Positions 1-8,167 of a stretch of 32,129 nucleotides of DNA are shown piece after piece. Position 1 is the first letter of the stretch; each line of letters starts with the position of its first letter. The translations under genes were made by a program, and so were the position numbers. The notes under the pieces were generated by a model that had not been told where the DNA came from, made no database searches, and saw only the letters and a program-made list of their open reading frames with translations. The DNA lies in assembly GCF_000964405.1 (NCBI RefSeq), contig NZ_BANE01000082.1:1-32129 (forward strand), written 5' to 3'. This stretch comes from Novacetimonas hansenii JCM 7643. GTDB taxonomy: Bacteria; Pseudomonadota; Alphaproteobacteria; Acetobacterales; Acetobacteraceae.

Positions 1-64
1 AAGGCATTGTCAAGCTTGAAAAACTTTCGGATCGGGCTCTAAGATAAAGCTACGATCCACTCTC

Positions 65-382
65 TTGCCCACATGGAAACTGCGTAGAGTTCTTGATCAT
101 ATGGAAGCACATCTGGCTGAGCCATTTGATTTGGATTGTCTTGCTGCTTTGTGTGGCATGAGCCGTTTTCACTTCAGTCGCTCATTCCGTACAACCACGG
201 GACAACCCCCCTCTGGTTGGTTCATGCAGCACCGCGTCCAGAAAGCATCAGAAATGCTTCGTAAGACCAATCTTTCCATTATCGAGATTGCCTTGGGGAT
301 CGGATACGACAGTCCAAGTCACTTTGCTCAGGTCTTCCGCAGAGTGACAGGTGTCAGTCCTCGTCACTATAGAAAACTGTAA
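65..382 (+). CDS. Short AraC-family transcriptional regulator (DNA-binding domain only)
   Basis: The 105 residues make up almost only an AraC/XylS DNA-binding domain with two helix-turn-helix units. The first HTH is around residues 22-45 and the second around 70-92. The family signature is visible near the end (IALGIGYDSPSHFAQVFRR, then GVSPRHYRK). Full-length family members have about 150-200 further N-terminal residues for ligand binding; here an in-frame TGA at 17-19 closes the frame upstream. The frame begins with TTG at 65; an ATG at 101 is the alternative start and would cut into the first helix. The residues just before the HTH resemble the linker of longer AraC proteins, so this could be a natural stand-alone HTH protein or the 3' part of a truncated gene. 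It ends 19 bases from the convergent DUF2938 gene. Its targets are unknown. Confidence 0.75.
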   Translation: MPTWKLRRVLDHMEAHLAEPFDLDCLAALCGMSRFHFSRSFRTTTGQPPSGWFMQHRVQKASEMLRKTNLSIIEIALGIGYDSPSHFAQVFRRVTGVSPRHYRKL

Positions 383-401
383 TCACTCTCTGAATAAGGT
401 T

Positions 402-884
402 TCAGAAAAAACCTTGGTAAAAAAGTTCACCTAAATACAGTCCCATTCCAAAGACAGCATGAGCGCTTATACTGAGAAATAGTCCTTTTCCAGGATTGGG
501 AGCCCTAAGCCCGAAAAAACCGCCGCCCAGAGCAGGTTTCATAAACAGAAAAGGGGCTAAAAGGGTAACAAGTCCGAAGAGTAGACCATTTAGCAGTGTG
601 GGGACTGTCTTTGCTATAACCACCACAAAACTGAGGTACAGTGCGGCATAAACAGCACCAATCAGATAATGAAATGCCCAGCCAACAGTGGCCTCTCCTT
701 TCAGGGAGGGTCTTTTTCCAATCATTGGGTCATAGATCCTGCCGTCACGCCACCCTATGACCCAGCGGCCGGTGACAGACCAGTTGGCTGCAGGAATTCC
801 AGTCAATGGTTTCTGGGCTTGTTGCCAGATATCGGATGCAGCAGTCGCCACGACGCCGACTGTCAGAATTTCGAGCAAATTCAT
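402..884 (-). CDS. DUF2938 family integral membrane protein
   Basis: A protein of about 160 residues with roughly four hydrophobic segments, matching the DUF2938 family of small membrane proteins of unknown function. Recognisable stretches are the N-terminal hydrophobic helix followed by AASDIWQQ, then GWRDGRIYD and GWAFHYLIGAVYAALY, and a C-terminal ISAHAVFGMGLYLGELF. I chose the ATG at 884 rather than the longer frame to 926. A GAGG ribosome-binding sequence sits about nine bases upstream of 884, and the protein then starts directly with its first membrane helix. It is divergent from the Rrf2-type regulator at 988, which probably controls it. The biochemical role is not known. Confidence 0.8.
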   Translation of the reverse strand: MNLLEILTVGVVATAASDIWQQAQKPLTGIPAANWSVTGRWVIGWRDGRIYDPMIGKRPSLKGEATVGWAFHYLIGAVYAALYLSFVVVIAKTVPTLLNGLLFGLVTLLAPFLFMKPALGGGFFGLRAPNPGKGLFLSISAHAVFGMGLYLGELFYQGFF

Positions 885-930
885 ACAGCATATCCTCGAA
901 GTAAGAGTGTTCGTGCACACTTTCATGTCA

Positions 931-955
931 CTTTTCGAGTATCATGATATACTGA
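931..955. promoter_or_regulatory. Palindrome in the DUF2938/Rrf2 divergent promoter
   Basis: The 104-base gap between the two divergent starts contains the perfect 10-bp palindrome TATCATGATA at 940-949, extended imperfectly on both sides (AGTATCATGATATACT). A second, weaker palindrome surrounds GTGCAC near 907-920. An Rrf2 dimer binding such a site and controlling both genes is an inference from position and symmetry only. Confidence 0.35.
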
Positions 956-987
956 CGAAATCGCACTCTAGCAACACATGAAGTTAC

Positions 988-1440
988 ATGAGACAAGATA
1001 ACAGATTATCCTGTGTGCTCCACGTACTCCTGCATATGGCAGAAGCAGGTGGTCCCATGACGTCAGAAGCCCTGGCTCGCGCCCTTAACACCAACCCCGT
1101 GGTTGTGCGACGTCTTATGGGCGGTCTGCGTGAGCATGGATATGTGCACTCCGAGAAAGGACATGGCGGGGGGTGGACGCTTTCATGCCAGTTGGATCGG
1201 GTAACGCTGCGAGATATTTACGAGGCTCTTGATGCCCCAAGATTATTCGCCATAGGGAACCGGAGTGAAAAGACTGAATGCCTTGTTGAGGAAGCCGTTA
1301 ACGATGCAATGAGTGGCGTCCTTGCGGATGTTACGGCCCAACTTCTCGCGCGTTTTGGCCAGATTACACTTGCAGCGCTTCATGCCGACTTCCATCAGAG
1401 GCTAGCAGCGCGCCATGCTCCGGCCACGCTCTGCAAGTAG
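988..1440 (+). CDS. Rrf2-family transcriptional regulator
   Basis: A 150-residue protein with the Rrf2 layout: an N-terminal helix (LSCVLHVLLHMAEA), a winged helix-turn-helix around residues 24-67 (SEALARALNTNPVVVRRLM, then the GHGGGW wing), and a helical C-terminal part starting at LRDIYEAL. The cysteine cluster that binds Fe-S in IscR and NsrR is absent; the cysteines (9, 68, 98, 149) are scattered. It therefore resembles the cluster-less YwnA-type subgroup. The ATG at 988 gives the usual family N-terminus; an ATG at 978 is out of frame. It is divergent from the DUF2938 gene, and local regulation of that gene is likely but inferred. Confidence 0.85.
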   Translation: MRQDNRLSCVLHVLLHMAEAGGPMTSEALARALNTNPVVVRRLMGGLREHGYVHSEKGHGGGWTLSCQLDRVTLRDIYEALDAPRLFAIGNRSEKTECLVEEAVNDAMSGVLADVTAQLLARFGQITLAALHADFHQRLAARHAPATLCK

Positions 1441-1514
1441 ACCAAGGGCTGATGGCCAGGATTGATGCTGACCTTGTGCCTCCCGGAATTCAGATGTCGC
1501 AAACAGTGAGTGGT

Positions 1515-1688
1515 TTAAGCTACATGACGTTGCTGGTGTTTTAGCCAGGTCATGGCGTCGGTTACTTCAATGCCCTGTAAAGCGTTGAAAGTCTGTTTCT
1601 TGTCCCATGCCACGCCAGTATCGCGTGCAAACGCAAGACGATATTTCCGTATTCCGTCATCAGGGTGTGCGGCGACTTCTGCGCGTAC
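1515..1688 (-). pseudogene. Possible 3' fragment of an unrecognised gene
   Basis: An open stretch of 57 codons plus a stop reads like real protein, ending in TDAMTWLKHQQRHVA, but it has no ATG or GTG start. It is bounded upstream by an in-frame TGA at 1689-1691. The composition (mixed charged and hydrophobic residues, no low complexity) suggests the tail of a former gene. I do not recognise the family. It could also be a chance frame. Confidence 0.3.
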
Positions 1689-1754
1689 TCACGCCCAGAA
1701 CACTATCGACCATGTGCTTTCTGAGCGCATCTGACCTTAAGCGACTGGAATACG

Positions 1755-1807
1755 ATGTCGGCTTTCGGGAAGTCCCAACTGACCGATCCGCGTCCGAAAA
1801 GAGGCGG
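1755..1807 (+). repeat. Dispersed ~53-bp repeat, copy A
   Basis: Begins with ATGTCGGCTTTCGGGAAG and ends with GAGGCG. It aligns with copies B (4267) and C (7865) in the same direction. Copy A is the most divergent in the middle (a GTCCCAACTGACCG-type segment). It lies just beyond the 3' end of the Mrr-STAND gene. Confidence 0.7.
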
Positions 1808-1972
1808 AAGCCGTCGCACCATGGACCCAAGGAAAATGGCCGCTAAGTCGAAGGGTCTCGGGCACCGGCAGGCGTACGAAAGTCTTACAATTACGACCCG
1901 CGGGGAAATCGGCCATGACCACGATACTCCTCGTCGAACCCGCGCGACGACCGTCGCTGCGAAGGAAGCGTG

Positions 1973-4183
1973 TCAACAGCCCCTCAAGCCACCGAACATC
2001 GACCGGATCTCCGCATCACTCATATTGCGATGGGACGTGACCCCGCCCCCGCGGTATCCCTCCTCCGGGTCGTGCCGCGGCTCATGCTCCTCCAACGCCT
2101 CCCGCCGCCATCGGATGTCGCGCTTTACCGTGTCGGCCGGGAACCCGCGCCTCTCCATCAGTGCGAGCACACTCCTCTCGAACACGTCGAGGTCATCGAG
2201 GGTTGTGATCGCCTCAAGGTCGCTATCCACGCTGCGTGTGAAGGTCCACATGGCGGATTGGACGGCGATGGCAGCCCGCTCTTGATCGTTGCCGTGCGTG
2301 AACAGCGCCTCGTCCATGCTCTCGATGTCCTCGAGCGGCAAACACATCGCCTTCTTCTCGAGCATAGTGGCGGCAGCCTCCGTGGCGACGGACCGGACGC
2401 GGGTCTCGACCTCGGTCGGCAGAAGCGTCATCGCGGACCTCTCGAGTAGCGAGCAGATATCCCGGACCTCCTCCTCATCGACTCCCTGCTGTTCAATCGC
2501 CACCAGTGCCGCGAGCATCCTGTCGATCAGCCCCTGGTCACGGAACTCATCGCAGAGGTCGAGGGAGAGCTCCAGATACGTGAAGCGCTGCGCCCAGCCG
2601 CCATTGTGAACCCTGTCGAGTGCTGCGGTCCAGACCGGCGTCGACCCCTTCCAATCGCCCCGATGGGCACGAAAGATCGCGAAGCACTCGCTGAGTTCGC
2701 TTGCGGTCTCGATGCAGGGGACGATGTGAGGCATTAAGCGATCGACCTGAATGACGCTTCTGAGATAGTCGCGGAGGCCAGGATTGGTGAAGTGGACGAG
2801 ATTGTTGAGAAGGCTGAGAGCAGAGCCCTCGATTTCCTGATATGCGGCTCGGAATCGAGCCTCGATCTCCGAGGGGCGCAGGGTGTTGCCCAATGCCATG
2901 GCAACCCGCACGAAACTGTCTTTCAAAAGAGTGATCCCGACGAACGCGCCGTTGATCGCCATTGCGAGCAGTACGGTTCGCGCATCCTCGGACATATGCT
3001 GCCTGTAGGGCCGGTCCCAGAGCTCATGCGGATTGTCGAGAGCGTGCTGGATCAACTCACGCGTGGGCCGCTCGTCCAAGGCGAGATATTCCAACCGCGT
3101 CAGCATCTCGATAAGGCGCGGATTGAAATTCTTGTGGTCGATCATGGCCAGGTAGAAGCCGTCTTCGAGAATGGCGCCCTTCTGGGTTTCGGTCAGGCCA
3201 GAGAAGTGGATGTGGTTGTAGAGAATCCGCGCCTTCGCCTCGCGGGTGTAGGCACCGACGTTCAGGACGTAGCTGCGGACTCCCTTCGCCGCGCTGAGTC
3301 GAGCCGACAGCATCTTCGCCTGCGCAAGCACGTAATCGCGCGTCGTGAGGATGAACCTGATATCTTTCTGGGCCGCCACTCGGGATAGCAGGGGCGGCAG
3401 CCTCGCATCCAGGCCGCGGACGTGATCCGCGGAGAGACCGACCTGACCGAGGAAGTCGTCGAAGAAAATCAGACGCCTTTCGCCCTCGCTGGCGACCGCC
3501 ATTGCCTCTTCAACATCGTCCACGACGAAGATCCGCCAACCCTGCTCGGCATGGCGCCACAGCAGAATCTGAGCCAGCGTGGTCTTTCCGACGCCCGGCG
3601 CGCCCGCGATGATCAAAGCCCCCGTGTCTGCCAGCAGCGTCTCAGCGTCGGCCACGCTCTGGTTCTGAACAAAGCGGGGTATCATGCCCCGGATGATCTC
3701 TAACTCAGCCGCCGTCCGGTTATAGACGCCGCTGTGAATAATGCGCTCTAGCACGGCCGAGCTCGCCATCCACAGCTTGAAATGGCGCTGCTCTACCTCC
3801 GGATGGAGGCGCAGGAGATTGTTGATATCCTCACGACCCAGGATGTCGACCTCTGCCAGCGGCACCTCCGGCATCGCCGCCACGATCTTGGTCTTCAGTA
3901 CCGGCGTCATCGAGACGGATGTCGCCAGCAGGTATCGGCTCGGCACGAGGGCGATCGCCTTGGGGCATTCAAGACGCATCGCCCGCACCAGAGCCGCTGG
4001 GCCACTGCGGGCGTAGTGCTTCGCCTGCACGACGATCTGGTGCGGTCCGGACATGTATCTGACGTCGACGCCCTGATCCCTGCCGGGCCCGAAGCTCTCC
4101 AGCCTCTGCGACCAATGGGCCTGCAGCAAGTCGCGGACTAGCTCTTCGAAATCGAGAGGGGAGAGATCGTGGAAGTCATTCAT
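1973..4183 (-). CDS. Mrr-like nuclease fused to a STAND (nSTAND3-type) NTPase; putative anti-phage sensor
   Basis: A 736-residue protein with a two-domain start. Residues 8-60 look like an Mrr-type restriction endonuclease fold: FEELVRDLL, then GRDQGVD with Asp40, and VVQAK with Gln53-x-Lys55, which together form the D...(E/Q)xK nuclease motif. Residues ~170-400 form a STAND P-loop NTPase: Walker A GAPGVGKTT at 194-202, Walker B LIFFDD at 238-243, and a sensor-like ILTTRDY at 278-284. The remaining ~330 residues are helical with no recognised repeats. Related Avs-type defence proteins pair a nuclease with a STAND ATPase and a long C-terminal sensor; this one is much shorter. By analogy, binding of an invader component would trigger DNA cleavage. 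The ATG at 4183 has no clear ribosome-binding site. The gene stands alone between repeat copies A and B and opposite to the next module. Confidence 0.8.
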   Translation of the reverse strand: MNDFHDLSPLDFEELVRDLLQAHWSQRLESFGPGRDQGVDVRYMSGPHQIVVQAKHYARSGPAALVRAMRLECPKAIALVPSRYLLATSVSMTPVLKTKIVAAMPEVPLAEVDILGREDINNLLRLHPEVEQRHFKLWMASSAVLERIIHSGVYNRTAAELEIIRGMIPRFVQNQSVADAETLLADTGALIIAGAPGVGKTTLAQILLWRHAEQGWRIFVVDDVEEAMAVASEGERRLIFFDDFLGQVGLSADHVRGLDARLPPLLSRVAAQKDIRFILTTRDYVLAQAKMLSARLSAAKGVRSYVLNVGAYTREAKARILYNHIHFSGLTETQKGAILEDGFYLAMIDHKNFNPRLIEMLTRLEYLALDERPTRELIQHALDNPHELWDRPYRQHMSEDARTVLLAMAINGAFVGITLLKDSFVRVAMALGNTLRPSEIEARFRAAYQEIEGSALSLLNNLVHFTNPGLRDYLRSVIQVDRLMPHIVPCIETASELSECFAIFRAHRGDWKGSTPVWTAALDRVHNGGWAQRFTYLELSLDLCDEFRDQGLIDRMLAALVAIEQQGVDEEEVRDICSLLERSAMTLLPTEVETRVRSVATEAAATMLEKKAMCLPLEDIESMDEALFTHGNDQERAAIAVQSAMWTFTRSVDSDLEAITTLDDLDVFERSVLALMERRGFPADTVKRDIRWRREALEEHEPRHDPEEGYRGGGVTSHRNMSDAEIRSMFGGLRGC

Positions 4184-4639
4184 GTCGAGGGCAGAATTTT
4201 ACTAGTTTTTCCGCTAAAAGGGAAGAAGGAATTGATCAGTGCAGCCAGTTCGCGGCTCGCCTAGCAATGTCGGCTTTCGGGAAGCTCTTCTAACCGCCTG
4301 TGTGTCCGCGAAGAGGCGACTGCTGCCTGTCTGGTTTCATATTACTGAGCAAACAGGCAGTTCAGCGGGTGGAGGCAAACAGTAAGGTCGGCTTTGTGTA
4401 GGGCGATCGGCCGGATTATCCCGATGAACTGGCGTTTCTTCTGGCTCGAATTACCGCCGCCCGTCGTTTGGCTGTGGGATGAGGCAATGGCCAGTTTACC
4501 CAGCAAATGGCGAACACCTGTGATGCGGTGGTCCGCCTCGAGCCCAGTGCTGATCAGGTCACTCATGCTACCCCACATGAACGCACATGTTATCTCGTCG
4601 CCATGTTGTTGGCTCGCTTCCACGTGCTAAGCCTCAAAT
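4184..4639. other. Spacer between two defence modules with repeat copy B
   Basis: This gap must hold the divergent promoters of the Mrr-STAND and SIR2 genes, and it contains repeat copy B at 4267-4318. Two small open frames on opposite strands (around 4342-4630) overlap completely and match no family I recognise. A 9-base echo of the repeat (GTCGGCTTT) occurs at 4387, which I consider too short to count as a copy. Confidence 0.5.
4267..4318 (+). repeat. Dispersed ~53-bp repeat, copy B
   Basis: The first 18 bases are identical to copy A (ATGTCGGCTTTCGGGAAG). The middle (TAACCG...TGTGTCCG) is closest to copy C, and it ends in GAGGCG. Read as protein it stops after eight codons, so conservation is at the DNA level. 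Confidence 0.75.
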
Positions 4640-5947
4640 ATGAACACGATGCCTTTGACCCATTTCGATTATTGGAAAGTCCATGCCGCCAATCGGACTA
4701 ATCTTCGCCTACTTGTCCCCGGCAGCGGCTGGGTCGCTTATGCTGATCGCATCGGCCAAGAAAACAAGATCGAAGATCGGGGGAGCAAAGAGGAGATAGA
4801 AAGCGCGCTAACCAATGCACTTTCTGCGTCCAATTTCCTTACTTTGACTGGTGCAGGTGCGTCATTCTGTGCACGCAATCCTGACGGCCAGCCTCAGGCG
4901 CCATCAATGAGTGATTTGTGGCACGCAGTGGCTGCAGCCGTTGGGGCACCTGAGTTCGCTGCCGTGTGTGCGAGGTTTGAAAAAGCAAAGCTCCATAAAA
5001 ATATCGAGAAGCTGCTCAGCCTGTGCAAAGTTTACCTTGAACTCAACGAAGCCGCTTTGGAGGATGACACTGACGTAATGGCTGTCCGGACCTTCGTTCC
5101 GCTTGCCGAAAAATGCATTCTTGGAAAGGTTGATTACGTTACCGCGGAGACGGAACTACCGGCTCATGAAGCCTATGTTCGAAAAATTGGGCGGCGAGGC
5201 TTCCGAAAGACGCGCGCGAAAATTTTCACTACCAATTATGATTTGAGTCTTGAAGAAGCGGCTCGTAGGCTACGTTTCACCATTATAGATGGCTTCTCGC
5301 ATTCGCTCGATCAGGTCTATGATCGCCAGTATTTCGAATATGATATTGTCAGGCGCGAGCCTTCGAAAGAAGCACCAGACTATATCCCCAACGTCTTTCA
5401 GTTATACAAACTGCATGGATCGACCGACTGGCGAAGGGTTGGCGCAGATGTGGTTCGCTCTCGCGACAACGCAGTCGGCGAACCAGTTCTCATCTATCCC
5501 CGTTCGAGCAAATACCAAGAAGCGTTCGACCCGCCTTATCTCGACATGATGAGCGCGTTTCAAGCTGCGCTAAGGGAGCCCGATAGCGCTATTGTCGTTG
5601 CTGGCTTCGGATTCAATGACGATCATATCAGCCGTCCGATTCTAGCTGCTCTTGAATCCAATCTTTCCTTCCGTCTCATTATTTGTGATCCAGGCTTTAT
5701 TCGGTGCTACGAGGATCTTACCGACGATCCCATGGGCGAGCCAGTTGTCCATGCTATCCCAGATGTAGAAACGCACCCCAACCCTATGTTGGAGCGGATT
5801 CGGCTGCTTGCTCAAAGCGGCGACCCGCGCGTGCATCTGATTAACGGTCGCTTCGAGGATCTTGCGGACGCGATGCCGGACCTCATTGGTCAAACCGACC
5901 GCGAGCGCCATGCCGAGCGCGTTCGCTCGATGCGAGAAGTGGGCTAA
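4640..5947 (+). CDS. SIR2-family NADase-like protein of a SIR2-HerA (Nezha-like) defence module
   Basis: A 435-residue protein with the hallmarks of the bacterial SIR2_2 defence family: the NAD-binding GAGAS at 71-75, FTTNYD at 196-201 (Asn199 being the usual catalytic-site residue), KLHGSTDW at 257-264 with the expected active-site His259, and GFGFNDDH at 322-329. In defence systems such domains degrade NAD+ once activated. The gene ends four bases before the GTG of a HerA ATPase, so the two are translationally coupled. This matches the SIR2-HerA pair described as Nezha. The first ATG (4640) and a second one three codons later are both possible starts; neither has a strong ribosome-binding site. 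Function is inferred from family and partner. Confidence 0.87.
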   Translation: MNTMPLTHFDYWKVHAANRTNLRLLVPGSGWVAYADRIGQENKIEDRGSKEEIESALTNALSASNFLTLTGAGASFCARNPDGQPQAPSMSDLWHAVAAAVGAPEFAAVCARFEKAKLHKNIEKLLSLCKVYLELNEAALEDDTDVMAVRTFVPLAEKCILGKVDYVTAETELPAHEAYVRKIGRRGFRKTRAKIFTTNYDLSLEEAARRLRFTIIDGFSHSLDQVYDRQYFEYDIVRREPSKEAPDYIPNVFQLYKLHGSTDWRRVGADVVRSRDNAVGEPVLIYPRSSKYQEAFDPPYLDMMSAFQAALREPDSAIVVAGFGFNDDHISRPILAALESNLSFRLIICDPGFIRCYEDLTDDPMGEPVVHAIPDVETHPNPMLERIRLLAQSGDPRVHLINGRFEDLADAMPDLIGQTDRERHAERVRSMREVG

Positions 5948-5951
5948 TCCC

Positions 5952-7667
5952 GTGACACTGAGCCCTGTCGATCCAGACAGATATATCGGTACGGTCACGC
6001 TTGTGACCGCGTCTCAGGTGCAGGCTAACCTACCGCATGCGAGTGCCCACCCTGAACGCCGCGCGCTCGCGAAAGGTACCGTTGGAGATTTCGTATTTGT
6101 CGATTGCGAACGCACGAAGCTCCTCGGTCGCATTATAGAGGTAAAAATCCCCGATGGCGAACGTCTCTCCGTCGAGCCGCACCTTGGCAGATCGTTAAAC
6201 CCGAACCCCATCGGACGCATCCAACTTCTTGCTACATTGACGGATGGCGATACACAGCTTGCGCGCGGCATCAATTCCTATCCAAAGATTGGCGATGGCG
6301 TTTTTCTCGCCGGTGCCGAAGTTCTTGCGCTCATAATTGGTAAGAGCGCTACGAGGCCAAACGAGATAAGTCTTGAGATCGGCGCTATCGAAGCCGGAGA
6401 TAGGCGTGTCGGCGTTCAGCTTCCACCCGAAAAGCTCTTTGGACGACATTGCGGTGTGTTCGGGGCAACTGGTGGCGGCAAGAGCTGGACCGTTGCCAGC
6501 CTGATTGAGAACATTAAGAAGCACGGTGGCAAGGCCATCGTGTTCGATCCGACCGGCGAGTTCTGCGACATAGAGGGTATCGACACGGTTTTTGCGTTCG
6601 AAGGAGGTATCTCGAACACAACCCAGGTTCACTTCCCTTACGAGGAGGTGACAGAGGACGATCTGTTCTCGCTGTTCCGACCTTCAGGTCAAAGCCAAGG
6701 GCCGAAACTTCGAGACGCAATCAAGAGTTTAAAGCTGGCCCGAGCAGTGGCTGGTTCTGCTCCGGCCGGTCTCTTCATAACGAACGGCATTGTTGAGAAA
6801 GCGGGACGAGCGCGTGCACCGTATTTTGCGGCCGTGACAGCAAATGCCGCGTCGCTGCATTCGCCAAAGTGTTCATTTGATATACAGAACCTCGCAGAGC
6901 AAATTAAATCTGAATGCGTTTTCGGTTCGGCATTCAATAACGCTAACAATTTTGGGGACACCGACAAGAATTCTCTCAGCTACTGCGAGACCCTATCGTC
7001 ACGGATTTCCACGTTAACTAACTCGCGGGAACTGGAATGCCTGTTTCGTGCAGGTGGTGCCTCTCTTGTCAATGAACTAGAAGCGTTTCTTGCAGATGCT
7101 GAGCGCGATATTGCCTTGATCTCATTCAAGGAAGTCCGCTTCGAGCACAACACACGCGAATTGCTACTCAACATAATCGGACGATATCTCCTGGGCATTG
7201 CACGGGAGGGTCGCTTCCGCGATGCGCCCATCGTCGTTTTCCTTGACGAAGCCCATCAGTTTCTTGGTCGGGCCGCTGGTGATGAATATGGCAGCGTGAA
7301 ACTTGAGGCCTTTGGTCTTATTGCGAAAGAAGGTCGGAAATATGGCCTGACAACCGTCCTCGCCACGCAGCGCCCCCGAGACATTCCGCAGGATGTACTG
7401 AGCCAACTTGGCACCCTTATCGTCCACCGACTGACGAACGAGCAGGACCGCACGACAGTGGAGCACGCCTGTGGCGATCTTGATCGTGCAGCTGCCCAGT
7501 TCATTCCTATGCTGGCGCCGGGTGAGGCCATCATTATCGGACCCGATCTACCAACACCGCTTCCGCTTCGAATAGCACGACCAAAATCACCACCCGATTC
7601 CAAGGGGCCGCAGTTTCAGAACCACTGGAATGATCGCTTAAAAGCCAAATGCAAGTGCGATGAATAA
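5952..7667 (+). CDS. HerA-type hexameric ATPase, partner of SIR2
   Basis: A 571-residue FtsK/HerA-class ATPase. From the GTG start the order is a HAS-barrel N-terminal domain (YIGTVTLVTASQVQANL), Walker A GATGGGKSWT at 171-180, DPTGEF at ~200-205, Walker B IVVFLDEAH at 427-435 and ATQRP at 471-475, followed by the C-terminal tail typical of HerA. The open frame extends upstream to 5862, but that part overlaps the end of the SIR2 gene. The GTG at 5952, four bases after the SIR2 stop, gives a proper HAS-barrel start and fits translational coupling. In known SIR2-HerA systems the two proteins form a large complex and HerA supplies ATP-driven nucleic-acid handling. Repeat copy C follows about 200 bases downstream. 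Confidence 0.9.
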   Translation: MTLSPVDPDRYIGTVTLVTASQVQANLPHASAHPERRALAKGTVGDFVFVDCERTKLLGRIIEVKIPDGERLSVEPHLGRSLNPNPIGRIQLLATLTDGDTQLARGINSYPKIGDGVFLAGAEVLALIIGKSATRPNEISLEIGAIEAGDRRVGVQLPPEKLFGRHCGVFGATGGGKSWTVASLIENIKKHGGKAIVFDPTGEFCDIEGIDTVFAFEGGISNTTQVHFPYEEVTEDDLFSLFRPSGQSQGPKLRDAIKSLKLARAVAGSAPAGLFITNGIVEKAGRARAPYFAAVTANAASLHSPKCSFDIQNLAEQIKSECVFGSAFNNANNFGDTDKNSLSYCETLSSRISTLTNSRELECLFRAGGASLVNELEAFLADAERDIALISFKEVRFEHNTRELLLNIIGRYLLGIAREGRFRDAPIVVFLDEAHQFLGRAAGDEYGSVKLEAFGLIAKEGRKYGLTTVLATQRPRDIPQDVLSQLGTLIVHRLTNEQDRTTVEHACGDLDRAAAQFIPMLAPGEAIIIGPDLPTPLPLRIARPKSPPDSKGPQFQNHWNDRLKAKCKCDE

Positions 7668-8167
7668 ACGGCAGGCTGGGCTTTTTTGATATCCAAAGGG
7701 CCCTTCCGGACTGTGCCCCCCTGAGCGGTCTTTAGAGGGCTGTGGCGTAGAGATAGTTCTCATCTGGTTCCGGTACGGCCCGCCTGATGACATTCGAACC
7801 TCGATCGGTTGAATGCGTGCGTAAGGCCGTGATCCGCAGTTGTCGGCAGAGCGTTGGATGCTTCATGTCGGCTTTTGGGAAACTCTCCCAACCGTATGTA
7901 TGTCCGGCATGGAGGCGTTGACGTTTATAAATGTTAACCGCGAACCATTTCTGGCTTCTTTTGGTCGTGAGGTCAGGTTGGATTGCCGCTGTGCAGAAAT
8001 CGAATCAGCCTGTTTGAAAAATATCAAAGGTAGTGATGTAAGGAAACTGCAGGACAGCATAGTTGCCGATTACTTGAGATGAAATGAATCATTCCATTAC
8101 ACGGCATTTCTGATCAGTATGGACCTTGGTAGGCAATGGTTCCTGAAATCACAGGAACTACGGTGCG
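7668..8167. other. Non-genic gap with repeat copy C
   Basis: There are 500 bases between HerA and the efflux operon. Repeat copy C lies at 7865-7917. An open frame crossing 7840-8082 has no family resemblance. The minus strand at ~7730-7785 reads RRAVPEPDENYLYATAL before a stop and may be the tail of a lost gene, but it is too short to assign. The efflux operon promoter should lie in the last ~100 bases; I see no convincing -35/-10 pair. Confidence 0.45.
7865..7917 (+). repeat. Dispersed ~53-bp repeat, copy C
   Basis: Reads ATGTCGGCTTTTGGGAAA, then CTCTCCCAACCG, TATGTCCG and GAGGCG. It is in the same direction as copies A and B, with a similar length and conserved blocks at both ends. It marks the right edge of the SIR2-HerA module. 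Confidence 0.75.

Larger units (their letters stand above)
1441..1972. other. Non-genic gap with decayed coding DNA and repeat copy A
   Basis: No intact gene is visible. The stretch holds a minus-strand open fragment at 1515-1688 and the first copy of the ~53-bp repeat at 1755-1807. The open frames that cross 1755-1976 show no family signature, so I treat them as chance frames. Confidence 0.5.

Noticed and set aside
1755-2285. Plus-strand frame starting at the ATG of repeat copy A
   Set aside because: It runs antisense through the end of the Mrr-STAND gene, and copies B and C stop early in the same frame.
4342-4623. Minus-strand frame of 93 codons and an overlapping plus-strand frame in the gap between defence modules
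   Set aside because: They overlap each other fully, match no family I recognise, and lie in a region that should hold promoters.
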